Origin: Pseudoalteromonas flavipulchra NCIMB 2033 = ATCC BAA-314
Lineage (GTDB): Bacteria > Pseudomonadota > Gammaproteobacteria > Enterobacterales > Alteromonadaceae
Length of the DNA stretch: 64,000 bases
Assembly: GCA_000814665.1 (NCBI GenBank)
Contig: JWIH01000025.1
Location: forward strand, 744,001-808,000
Direction: 5' to 3'
Shown piece after piece: positions 42,855 through 50,628 of the stretch (position 1 is the first letter of the stretch; each line of letters begins with the position of its first letter). The notes under the pieces are model-generated. The model saw only the letters and a program-made list of their open reading frames with translations, had not been told where the DNA came from and ran no database searches. Both the position numbers and the translations under genes were made by a program.

Positions 42855-43771
42855 GGTATTTTCCTGAGCTAGGTGAGCGAAAACATTTACCACAGCTGGC
42901 AAAATTTGTTGCTATATATGATTTGCCTACAGATACACCAAAAGCTAGCACTCCGTTTCGCCCATACAAAGCTGCAGATATACAGCTCATAAACCCACAG
43001 ACTCTTGAGCCAACCGACGCACCGGTATTTCAACAAGTGACACTTGCGATTGGTCAGCCAAATAATGCAGGTGTCATCTCACACCCCAAGCCCGGCATGC
43101 TTTGTCTACTGCAATATATTGATGGGCTCAATAGTCTACCTGTGATCACTGCAATTTTACCGTGGCAAAGCTTAGTGCCTAACTCTAAACACACAGACGT
43201 ATCTCTTTTGCAAAGTGCTACCAGCAGTATCCAAGGCCGGGATGAAAGCTGGCATATGAAAACGGATAGAGATATCAGTCAATGTAGTGACACAAGCACC
43301 GTTATGGCGAGGTCAAGAAATGAGGCCTACCATGAGCGCACGTGCAACATAGAGAGTCATGACACAACAAAGATAGATGGCAACCAAATAAATGAGGTGA
43401 TGGGTGCCCTGAAAACAATTGTGGGTGAAAAGGCATTACTAACCGCGCTCGAAGGCGTATTGATTGGCAGCAAAAAACAAATTGAAATAAAAGCACATGC
43501 TGATATGCAGTTGCAAAGCCTGAAATCACTTTATGCAAAAGCTGCTGAACTTGCAAAAGTGGAAGGGGCGACTGTATGGGTTGGTAACAACTCAGTTAAT
43601 GCGATAAGAATTCTTTTAGAACTAATTGAGGTTGTCGCAGAAACTAACGAAAAAATAGCAACACACAAGCATGGGGTTACTAAGCCACCTCCAATTAACG
43701 CTGCTGAGTTTATCGGTTTTAAAAGCAAAGCTGATGCGTTACATGAGAATCTCCAGCCAATAACTGAATGA
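42821..43771 (+). CDS. Baseplate spike protein (gpV-like)
   Basis: 316 residues. An OB-like domain (VTLAIGQPNNAGVISHPKPGMLCLLQYIDGLNSLPVITAILPW) is followed by a repetitive beta stretch (HMKTDRDISQCSDTSTVMARSRNEAYHERTCNIESHDTTKIDG) typical of a spike helix, then a helical end. The final HKHGVTKPPP motif resembles metal-binding tips. It pierces the outer membrane. Last gene of the prophage before attR. Confidence 0.72.
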   Translation: MVKQAIKRLILRYFPELGERKHLPQLAKFVAIYDLPTDTPKASTPFRPYKAADIQLINPQTLEPTDAPVFQQVTLAIGQPNNAGVISHPKPGMLCLLQYIDGLNSLPVITAILPWQSLVPNSKHTDVSLLQSATSSIQGRDESWHMKTDRDISQCSDTSTVMARSRNEAYHERTCNIESHDTTKIDGNQINEVMGALKTIVGEKALLTALEGVLIGSKKQIEIKAHADMQLQSLKSLYAKAAELAKVEGATVWVGNNSVNAIRILLELIEVVAETNEKIATHKHGVTKPPPINAAEFIGFKSKADALHENLQPITE

Positions 43772-43778
43772 GCACGTC

Positions 43779-43802
43779 AAGTGTGTATATCACTGTGTAT
43801 AC
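43779..43802 (+). repeat. Right-end integrase arm-type sites
   Basis: AAGTGTGTATAT (43779-43790), identical to the copies upstream of int, then the weaker CACTGTGTATAC (43791-43802). They lie between the last phage gene and the right core, the position expected of the second attP arm. Confidence 0.6.
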
Positions 43803-43860
43803 GGCATTGATTTTTATTTTAAAAGTTTAATTAAAACAACTGGTTAGTTGGTGGTTAGAT

Positions 43861-43880
43861 TAGTCGTGCCAATAGATAGT
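43861..43880 (+). repeat. attR core
   Basis: Second copy of TAGTCGTGCCAATAGATAGT, identical to 4829-4848. Sequence to its left is phage DNA; sequence to its right continues as a diverged sbcB 5' end. Confidence 0.8.
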
Positions 43881-43931
43881 CGGGACGTTCTGGGCATTAT
43901 TTGGTGTATCTGATTGGTTTGTATTTGTCAT
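43861..43931 (-). pseudogene. Displaced alternative sbcB 5' end
   Basis: Reading minus from ATG 43931 gives MTNTNQSDTPNNAQNVPTIY and then WHD, stopping at TAA just past the core. The intact gene reads MTNMSQSETSGNDQNTPTIY then WHDYESWG. So this is the N-terminus that would rejoin the sbcB body if the prophage left. It is not a working gene here. Confidence 0.85.
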
Positions 43932-43998
43932 AAAATCAAAAAGTTATTCTACTGTTTTTGTTTGTTTTGGTTAATCATATTTGTCGTGATGGCATGAC

Positions 43999-44044
43999 AA
44001 CTGTGTATATTAATGTGTATATCAGTTCACACCAGTGTGTATAC
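43999..44044 (+). repeat. Relic set of arm-type sites
   Basis: Degenerate copies AACTGTGTATAT (43999-44010), TAATGTGTATAT (44011-44022) and CAGTGTGTATAC (near 44033-44044) keep the same spacing, two in tandem and a third about ten bases on, as the functional set at 4966-5011. Confidence 0.6.
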
Positions 44045-44081
44045 CGTGATAACTAAGCTGTTTGCCGCTATGCGGATACAT

Positions 44082-44159
44082 ATGACTAACGATAGATTGG
44101 CATTATCGCATAGAGGCGCGCTTAGAGTAAGGCGTAACCATGGCGGATTGTGTTATTAA
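44082..44159 (+). pseudogene. Truncated integrase start from an older element
   Basis: ATG 44082 reads MTNDRLALSHRGALRVRRNH and then GGLCY before a stop. The functional integrase has DPIVLSHRDGLRVRRNSNG at the same distance from its own arm sites. Only the first 25 codons remain. This marks a second, older element at the same target. Confidence 0.8.
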
Positions 44160-44172
44160 AGCAGAGCAAAGC

Positions 44173-44200
44173 GATAATTGGGGCAAGCTGCCCAATTATC
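44173..44200 (-). terminator. Hairpin terminator after the MFS gene
   Basis: GATAATTGGG (44173-44182), eight-base loop, CCCAATTATC (44191-44200), a perfect ten-pair stem 25 bases beyond the minus-strand MFS stop. The T-run is weak. Confidence 0.5.
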
Positions 44201-44224
44201 TATTGATCAATCACTAAATCGCGA

Positions 44225-45427
44225 TTAAAAGCGCTTACTTTGAAAGTTTTTCCACATAACAACCGTTATAACTACCAATAGGGTTGAGACAACAATCAAG
44301 ACATTAAAATTAAGTGTGTGGTTTTCGCGGGGCATGACTAGCAAACTTGCAATGGTGCCGCCAGAGGCTATCGCAAAGTGCTGTATCGCATTTTGCAGAC
44401 TAATAAAGGTACTGCGCTCTTCTGCGTGAAGTGAGGTTATGAGTTCTGTCACTAAGATCATAGAACGGGTAGCGCTTGCAATCACAAACAGGGTAAACAG
44501 TCCGGCTGCAAAGACAACTGAGCTTATCGTAAAGCCAAACAAGGCTGCTAATATCATCAAGCCACTAAGAAAGTAAATTAAGTATGAGGTTGTGTGATTG
44601 TTTAGCTTACGTCGAGCGTATAGCTGAATTGCAATAAACGAACACACACCACTTAACAAATAGCATGCGCTTAGCATTGGGCTTGAGATGCTTAAGTTGG
44701 TAATTAGCATCACCGGAAATTGAGTTGAAATTGCAAATGTACTTAGCACCACAAAAAATGCGATGAACAGAGCGTATTTAAGGGTTTTGGTCGGGTTAAA
44801 TGTGTTGCTTGGCATTGGGTTGCTAGCGCTGCTTTGCGAAGCTTGCTTTATGTTTGAGAGGAATATAAATGTAAATAATAGCGCTGTAATGGCTAAGCCA
44901 CTTCCTAGTATCATGAACCCCAACTGCCAGCCTTGATTTGCCGTGATAAATAATAGAGCAGGGATCCCAATTGCCAAGGCGAGTGGAAAAGCACTCAGCA
45001 GTATCGCGGTGTCTTTTTTCTTGTCGTTTTCATGGCTTAGCTGGATCACCAAGTTGAGATTAAGTACTACCAGTGCGCCGCCACAAATGCCAGTCAATGC
45101 ACGTACGAAAAGCAGGATATAAAAACTCTCGAGCGCTGAAGTAAGCAAGGTTAACAATGTGGTTGCTGACAGAAAAATAAAGACCTTGTATTTCTCCTTT
45201 GAAAGGTTGCCGGTACCACGCACCCATAAACAAGTGAAAGCTGCGGCAATTGCATAAGCTGAAACGAGTAGTCCTGAATTTGATGGGCTGGTACCTGAAC
45301 TTAGCGCCATTTCTGCACTAAAGGGCACGATAATTAACGCATCTAATGCGATTAGAAAGTGGATGACAAAACATAACCCAAATTTAGCTTTTGGGCTTGC
45401 TAAGGTGGTCATTGAAGCTGAAAACAT
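44225..45427 (-). CDS. MFS efflux-type transporter
   Basis: About 400 residues with twelve predicted membrane segments and the motif RALTGICGGALVVLNLNL (about 108-125) of the DHA1-like group. Substrate unknown. ATG 45427 is preferred because AAGGA lies six bases upstream; a second ATG at 45433 directly abuts that site. It is divergent from a LysR regulator, which usually controls such a neighbour. Confidence 0.8.
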   Translation of the reverse strand: MFSASMTTLASPKAKFGLCFVIHFLIALDALIIVPFSAEMALSSGTSPSNSGLLVSAYAIAAAFTCLWVRGTGNLSKEKYKVFIFLSATTLLTLLTSALESFYILLFVRALTGICGGALVVLNLNLVIQLSHENDKKKDTAILLSAFPLALAIGIPALLFITANQGWQLGFMILGSGLAITALLFTFIFLSNIKQASQSSASNPMPSNTFNPTKTLKYALFIAFFVVLSTFAISTQFPVMLITNLSISSPMLSACYLLSGVCSFIAIQLYARRKLNNHTTSYLIYFLSGLMILAALFGFTISSVVFAAGLFTLFVIASATRSMILVTELITSLHAEERSTFISLQNAIQHFAIASGGTIASLLVMPRENHTLNFNVLIVVSTLLVVITVVMWKNFQSKRF

Positions 45428-45534
45428 AGACATCCTTAATTGATGTAAACAAAGAAGTCTTGATTGTATTAGCCTTGATTAGGTAATAAAGTGTCCATTA
45501 TTGAATTGATAAACCCATATTTTGGGCTAATAAA
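45428..45534. promoter_or_regulatory. Divergent promoter region of MFS and LysR genes
   Basis: About 100 bases between divergent genes. It contains TTGATTAGG-N3-TAAA and CCATTATTGAATTGATAAAC stretches but no LysR T-N11-A box that I can single out. Confidence 0.3.
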
Positions 45535-46425
45535 ATGATTGATCAGATTGACCCTCAGTGGCTTAACAGTTTCCACTGTGTTTATGAATGCTTAAGCTTC
45601 AAACAAGCGGCAGAGTTTCTGGATATCCCGACCTCTAACGTAAGTCGTCACATCGCACTACTTGAAGAAAAGCTTGATGCAAGATTGTTGGAACGAACGA
45701 CAAGACGGATCTCAGTGACAGAGGCGGGTGAGCAGCTTTATACCAGTACCAAGCCGTTAATCGATTCGCTGTCGGATGCGTTGCAAGAAGTCAATAAACA
45801 TGCCTCTACGCCAATAGGTCATTTGCGTATAGTGATGCCCGATATCCCCATTCTCGGTCAAGCAGTGGTAACCTTTTGCGCTGCGCATCCATTAATATCA
45901 ATAAGTTGTGACACTAGCCTGAGTCCAAGAGAAAACCTCTTAGATGGCTTTGATGTCGTGCTTTACTTTCATCGTGGCAAGCTTGAGGATAGTAATTGGG
46001 TGGTTAAAGAGCTGGCTCGATTACCAAGCGTTGTGGTGGCAGCTCCCAGCTTGCTAGAAAAGCATACTTCGCCGTATAGATTAGCTGATTTACAGTCTCT
46101 TCCTTGTATTTCAACCCTTACCGCCGTAAACGGGACGCCTTGGATATTTACCACCAAGGATGGAAGATTAACGACGGTGAATGTTAAATCGAACTTCAGA
46201 GTAAACAGTGGGTTTATAGCCAAGTCTGCCGCGCTATCTGGGGTTGGGTTTGCTATCTTGCCACTGAACTCCTGTAAAGCAGAAATCGAGTCAGGCGCGC
46301 TGATACCAATCGAGTTAGAGCAGCAACCGGAAGACCTCGTGCTTTATGCGTTCTATGCTGGCCGTAAACATCTGGCCAAAAAAATATCAGCATTTCTGGC
46401 ACATTTAGAACGCGCGTTACAATGA
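45535..46425 (+). CDS. LysR-family transcription regulator
   Basis: 296 residues with an N-terminal winged helix (SFKQAAEFLDIPTSNVSRHIALLEEKLDARLLERTTRRISVTEAG) and the periplasmic-binding-like effector domain. Probable regulator of the divergent MFS gene. Effector unknown. Confidence 0.9.
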   Translation: MIDQIDPQWLNSFHCVYECLSFKQAAEFLDIPTSNVSRHIALLEEKLDARLLERTTRRISVTEAGEQLYTSTKPLIDSLSDALQEVNKHASTPIGHLRIVMPDIPILGQAVVTFCAAHPLISISCDTSLSPRENLLDGFDVVLYFHRGKLEDSNWVVKELARLPSVVVAAPSLLEKHTSPYRLADLQSLPCISTLTAVNGTPWIFTTKDGRLTTVNVKSNFRVNSGFIAKSAALSGVGFAILPLNSCKAEIESGALIPIELEQQPEDLVLYAFYAGRKHLAKKISAFLAHLERALQ

Positions 46426-46444
46426 CCCTCTATTGATTTCTACT

Positions 46445-46876
46445 TTAAGCCAAATCATCATTGATCGAATCTAGTAATTCAATAAGTGCTTGTGCTTTTT
46501 GCTCGTCGATACTTGGAAACTTACAACGGATCTGCTCGGGAATTGTGGCAGCTTGGTGTCGCAGATCATGACCCTTACTTTGTAGTTTTACCACTCGTTT
46601 GCGCTTATCTTTTTCGTCTTTAACGATAAAGAGCAAGGCTTTGTCAGTCATTTTCTTTAAGATTTGCGTCATAGCACCGCCATCGATGGCGGTTTTTTCT
46701 AGTAACTCAGCTATGCTGATTTCATCTTTCTCCCAAAGTGCCATCATCACCACATATTGAGGGTAGGTTAGGTCGAGTTTTTGTAAAGATGCTCGGTAAG
46801 CACGGGCAATACCATTGGAAGCCATGTAGAGGCGGTGGCAGATTTGGGCGTCTAGTTTTAGTTGTGGGTAGTTCAT
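46445..46876 (-). CDS. ohrR: OhrR-type organic-peroxide-sensing MarR repressor
   Basis: 143 residues. The reactive Cys of OhrR is present in DAQICHRLYMASNG (near residue 14), and the LTYPQYVVMMALWE segment and winged helix (GGAMTQILKKMTDKALL) fit the family. It lies divergent to ohr, which it should repress until the Cys is oxidised by organic hydroperoxides. ATG 46876 has AGGA upstream; a GTG three bases before is the alternative. Confidence 0.85.
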   Translation of the reverse strand: MNYPQLKLDAQICHRLYMASNGIARAYRASLQKLDLTYPQYVVMMALWEKDEISIAELLEKTAIDGGAMTQILKKMTDKALLFIVKDEKDKRKRVVKLQSKGHDLRHQAATIPEQIRCKFPSIDEQKAQALIELLDSINDDLA

Positions 46877-46912
46877 CACATATTCCTACAAAGTAGCTAA
46901 GCTATATTTTAA

Positions 46913-46973
46913 TTTGCACACAAAGTATTTGCAATTCTAAAAAATTGATTCTATTATTTTGCATGCAAAATAA
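46913..46973. promoter_or_regulatory. OhrR operator candidates
   Basis: TTATTTTGCATGCAAAATAA (46954-46973) is a perfect 20-base palindrome between divergent ohrR and ohr. A second, imperfect element TTTGCACACAAA lies at 46913-46924 near the ohrR start. Position and AT-rich symmetry fit an autoregulated MarR-type operator. Confidence 0.65.
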
Positions 46974-47064
46974 ATGTCGAATTGATTTTACTTCATCTAG
47001 AGTAAAGCTTCGCTGCGTTAGGGTGTAGGTGAGTACTCTACAAGCACAAACTTAGGAGAACGAA

Positions 47065-47493
47065 ATGAAAGAACTACAAAGTATTGCATATACGGCGAAA
47101 GCAACTGCCACAGGTGGTCGAGAAGGTGTGGCGAAGTCTGACGATGGTCGTCTTGATGTTGCGCTTTCGACACCAAAAGGCTTAGGTGGTGATGACGGGC
47201 AAGGAACTAATCCGGAGCAATTGTTTGCAGCAGGTTATGCGGCGTGTTTTATTGGCGCATTAAAATTGGTGGCAGGCAAAGCAAAGATCAAATTGCCAGA
47301 AGACACACATATTAACTCTGAAGTGTCTATTGGGCCAATTGAAGGTGGCTTTGGGATAGCGGTGAAATTGGCGGTATCGGTTGGCGACTTAGACAAAGAC
47401 ACGGCGCAGTCACTCGTTGAAAAAGCTCACGAAGTTTGCCCATATTCAAATGCTACTCGTGGCAATATTGCGGTTGAGCTTTCAGTTATTTAA
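47065..47493 (+). CDS. ohr: Organic hydroperoxide resistance protein Ohr
   Basis: 142 residues of the OsmC/Ohr family, a thiol peroxidase that reduces lipid and organic hydroperoxides using lipoyl proteins. Catalytic cysteines are visible in AAGYAACFIGAL (near residue 60) and AHEVCPYSNATRGN (near 125). AGGAGA precedes the ATG. Confidence 0.93.
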   Translation: MKELQSIAYTAKATATGGREGVAKSDDGRLDVALSTPKGLGGDDGQGTNPEQLFAAGYAACFIGALKLVAGKAKIKLPEDTHINSEVSIGPIEGGFGIAVKLAVSVGDLDKDTAQSLVEKAHEVCPYSNATRGNIAVELSVI

Positions 47494-47780
47494 CTAACCT
47501 GAGGTTTGGATAAGGAATGAACTAACTAACTGTTTTTTAATCACCTTAAACTATCTTCTTACCTAGCCAGAGAGTTTTGAGGATAACACCGCTTCCGCGT
47601 CCTGCTCTCGCTAAGGTACCTACTTCCTGTAGGCAAGGCGAATTTACGTACCAATAGCTGGCTATTGGAAGTGAATTCAACGCAGTTAGCGTTAAAACTG
47701 GCTGCTAGAAAGGCATTAATTATCCGAAGCTCAGGTTAACTCACTTAAGTGAGTTAGAGCCAGCGTATTTTGACGCTGGC
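47494..47780. repeat. Intergenic region with inverted-repeat element
   Basis: 287 bases without a gene. It contains CCTAC-TTCCT-GTAGG (near 47617-47632), CCAATAG-CTGG-CTATTGG (near 47652-47669), an 18-base palindrome AACTCACTTAAGTGAGTT (47738-47755) and a hairpin GCCAGCGT-ATTTTG-ACGCTGGC (47759-47780) ending at the minus-strand stop of the next gene. The last is a likely terminator. The middle part looks like a dispersed non-coding element, to be tested by copy number. Confidence 0.5.
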
Positions 47781-48224
47781 TTATGTGTTTTCTAACGGGT
47801 CGGTGACATTAAAGCAATGAATATCACCGCCCGTTCTAAAATCAACACGTTTAACTTGCTCAACGATTTCCACCGTATTATAGCCATTGAGTAAACCAAA
47901 CATTGCCGCTTGTTGGCCTGAGCCGATGGCATAAGATTGCGCTAAGGGTTCAGATTTACAGGTGCCCCTTTTTACACAACCATACCATACGCCTTTTTTG
48001 GGGTGATATTTAATGAATTCCAAACTCTCAATCTTATCAAACTGATTATTTGAAAAATTGTGCTGCAAATTGTATATATCGCATGTCTGGCCAGTGCAAA
48101 ACACTCTCCAGCCGTGATAATCAAACCACTTTTGAGCGTTATCGGTAACGATGATCTTGTCGGTAGTGGTTCTACTATCACAGGCTATTTCTGCTGCTTT
48201 AGCGTTATAGACGATGGTTGTCAT
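47781..48224 (-). CDS. HslV/proteasome-beta-like Ntn hydrolase
   Basis: 147 residues. After the initiator Met the sequence is TTIVYNAKAAEIACDSRTT, matching the HslV start TTIV with the nucleophile Thr. Asp16 and Lys32 occupy positions equivalent to Asp17 and Lys33 of HslV with a two-residue gap, and AIGSGQQAAMFGLLNG fits the conserved AIGSG strand. It is shorter than HslV (about 175) and has no HslU-type ATPase nearby. Such orphan forms occur in phages and phage-like regions. Peptidase activity is inferred. Confidence 0.65.
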   Translation of the reverse strand: MTTIVYNAKAAEIACDSRTTTDKIIVTDNAQKWFDYHGWRVFCTGQTCDIYNLQHNFSNNQFDKIESLEFIKYHPKKGVWYGCVKRGTCKSEPLAQSYAIGSGQQAAMFGLLNGYNTVEIVEQVKRVDFRTGGDIHCFNVTDPLENT

Positions 48225-48477
48225 TCCTTTTGACTCCTATGAAATTACATTCGATGAAACCATGCAACTAGTGCTGGTAAAAATGCTGATGGTATAAAGA
48301 CTTGAATGCTAATTGAATGTTGCACGAGAAGAAGTTTACCTGAAGTGAATGTCTGCGCTTTCTAATTTCAGACAAGGATTATAAGAATTCTACGATGTTA
48401 TTCAATTGTAACTTAAGTGAACTTTCTTCAATTTAGCTTATTACATCTAGCCAACTAAAATGGGACTAAATTGACCG
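48225..48477. other. Intergenic region without a gene
   Basis: 253 bases between two minus-strand genes. I see only AT-rich sequence and a possible promoter for the Ntn hydrolase near its start; no repeat or RNA is evident. Confidence 0.5.
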
Positions 48478-50628
48478 TTAACTCACAATCGTATTTATCA
48501 CTTCATAAAGTTTTTTCATATCTATCGGTTTTGCGACGCAATTATCAAATCCAAGTTGCTGATAATTTTCTAAATCTCCCGACATTACGTTGGCCGTGAC
48601 GGCAACAAGCGGGGTTGTTTTATCTTGTTCTCTGACTTCTGAACATACTTTTAGGCCATCTTTTTTTGGCATCTGAATATCGACAAAAAAGATATCAGGT
48701 TTCAACTCGTGATAAAGCTCTATCGCTTCTTCACCATCCTGAGCTATGACAAGATTCGCTTCAGTTGGTTTAATCATGGCACTAAATATTTTTTGATTAA
48801 GTGGATTATCTTCAGCAAGTAGCAGGTTTTTATCCTTCAAGGCGGGTATAGCTTGCAAGTCTTGCATGATAGATTGTTCTGGTGCGTCGCAAATATCGAG
48901 TACGAGTTCAACTGTGAACTCACTACCAATACCTTCTTTACTTGTCACCGTAACGCGGCCGTCCATTAACTCGGCGAGTTGTTTTACAATTGCAAGTCCA
49001 AGACCGGTTCCTCCATACTTTCTGGTGGTAGATGAGTCTGCCTGTTGAAAACGATTAAATAGCTTCTTTAGCGCGACTTCGGAAATACCGGCGCCCGTAT
49101 CTATTACACGGATGGAGAGATGTTTACCGCCATCTTGGAGTATAACGGTTACAGAGCCGTCACTGGTAAATTTAACGGCATTGGATATTAAATTCCTTAG
49201 TATCTGCTTTAAACGCAGTGAATCACCAAGTCGATAAGGGTTAGCGAGCTCCTCAGTATGAATAATCAGGTCGATTTGCTTAGCACTGGCAGTATGGACA
49301 AACTCTTGTTTTACTTCAGTGACAATACTTTTGACATCCACCGTCGCTGATTCCATCTTTAATTCACCAGCTTCAATTTTAGAGAAATCAAGTAAATCAT
49401 TGAGTAAGCTAAGTAATGTTTCTGTGGACGTCATGCCTTGCGCAATGAGTTCTTTGGAGTCTGCTGCATTTCTATGATGCTTCATCAACTGAAATACGCC
49501 ATAAATACCGTTAAGTGGCGTTCTTAATTCGTGGCTCATGTTCGCCAAAAAGTGACTTTTTGCCCGCTCTGAACTTTGTGCTTTTACTTTTTCACTTTCA
49601 AGAGAGCTGATCTGCTCTTTGATTTGCTTCGCAAGTTGGTTAAGGGTCACTTGAAGAGTTCTTAATTCTCTAAATTCAAAATCGCTTTTTGCAGAAACGT
49701 AATGTCCTCGTTTCAGTCGTTCACAATGGCGTTCAAGTGCTTGCATCGGATTGGTCAAGCGTTTTGCTAATCGGCGTAAATACCAGGTAAGTAATACCAC
49801 TAGCATCAACCCGATAAGCACTATGTATAACACTGCGCGTAAAATGTCGTTACTGTATACTTCGGCTTCTCGTTGTAGCTGTAAATCAAGTGCTACAAAA
49901 TCGTCTTTTAGTGAATAAATAGGACTACGGTAGACACCTTCAGTGGCATCAGAGGACTGTGTTCCCTCAAGCACAAGCTCTTGACTGGTGAGCCAGATAG
50001 AGCCTTTTTCCTGATTGGAACCTAAAAATGGTTCAAGATCGACTTCAAGGAAAAGCACCCCCGTATATTTATAAGGACGCATTAACGATGATAGTTTTTG
50101 TCTAAGGGGAATGGCGAGAAACAACTTGGCCTGATCAGACGGTTTTTTTTCAATGCTTTCAACTGGGACAACCAGTTTGTCGATTTTCAAAGTGCGTCGC
50201 TGTTGCGAGAGGACCTTGTTAGCATGCTCGCTAAATACGGAGTTGTTCCAACGTAGGGTATCAAAAGGATATCCTTCTACGGTAAACACGGAGCCATCGT
50301 TGATAAACGCAGACTTCACCATGTCGGTATTGTCGACTAAGTTAGTTAGCGCCTTAACTGCGTATTGAGTAAACAGTAGATCGCTCGGTAAGGTAGATAA
50401 AATATGGTCTTCACTTAATGGTGCAACTTGATAGATAAGCTCATTGACTTGCGCTTTAAAATCGCTGATAAGACTTGCACCAGTGCGTTTAACGTCTTCT
50501 TGCTCTAAGGTTGCCTTTTGTTGCATCAGAGAAAAACCAACCATCGCAACCAGTACAACCAGGAAGAGAGAGAATAATGCCGTAATTTTTCTTTTTATTT
50601 CATCAACGATGCTGCGATTTGCTTTCAT
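48478..50628 (-). CDS. Hybrid sensor histidine kinase (TM-HAMP-HisKA-HATPase-REC)
   Basis: 716 residues from ATG 50628. Order: membrane segment (15-35), periplasmic sensor (36-262), second segment (264-283), HAMP, coiled coil, HisKA with SHFLANMSHELRTPLNG (His about 366), HATPase (DTGAGIS and GGTGLGLAIVKQL) and a C-terminal receiver with phosphorylatable Asp in FFVDIQMP (about 650). No Hpt domain, so phosphate must go to a separate partner. It overlaps the upstream solute-binding gene by 26 bases, which suggests that this protein reports ligand to the kinase. Output regulator not in the window. Confidence 0.9.
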   Translation of the reverse strand: MKANRSIVDEIKRKITALFSLFLVVLVAMVGFSLMQQKATLEQEDVKRTGASLISDFKAQVNELIYQVAPLSEDHILSTLPSDLLFTQYAVKALTNLVDNTDMVKSAFINDGSVFTVEGYPFDTLRWNNSVFSEHANKVLSQQRRTLKIDKLVVPVESIEKKPSDQAKLFLAIPLRQKLSSLMRPYKYTGVLFLEVDLEPFLGSNQEKGSIWLTSQELVLEGTQSSDATEGVYRSPIYSLKDDFVALDLQLQREAEVYSNDILRAVLYIVLIGLMLVVLLTWYLRRLAKRLTNPMQALERHCERLKRGHYVSAKSDFEFRELRTLQVTLNQLAKQIKEQISSLESEKVKAQSSERAKSHFLANMSHELRTPLNGIYGVFQLMKHHRNAADSKELIAQGMTSTETLLSLLNDLLDFSKIEAGELKMESATVDVKSIVTEVKQEFVHTASAKQIDLIIHTEELANPYRLGDSLRLKQILRNLISNAVKFTSDGSVTVILQDGGKHLSIRVIDTGAGISEVALKKLFNRFQQADSSTTRKYGGTGLGLAIVKQLAELMDGRVTVTSKEGIGSEFTVELVLDICDAPEQSIMQDLQAIPALKDKNLLLAEDNPLNQKIFSAMIKPTEANLVIAQDGEEAIELYHELKPDIFFVDIQMPKKDGLKVCSEVREQDKTTPLVAVTANVMSGDLENYQQLGFDNCVAKPIDMKKLYEVINTIVS

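Larger units (their letters stand above)
4829..43880. mobile_element. P2/K139-type myovirus prophage, about 39 kb
   Basis: The element is bounded by a 20-bp direct repeat and begins with a tyrosine integrase. It contains a repressor, early regulators, gpA-type replication protein, an Ogr-type activator, two holins, portal and terminase (leftward) and a full rightward head-tail block: scaffold, capsid, terminase small subunit, completion proteins, DUF2586-type sheath, DUF2597-type tube, chaperone, tape measure, baseplate, fibre and spike. No interrupted structural gene was seen, so it may be inducible. Cargo is concentrated between the integrase and repressor and between gpA and the holins. 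Confidence 0.92.
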
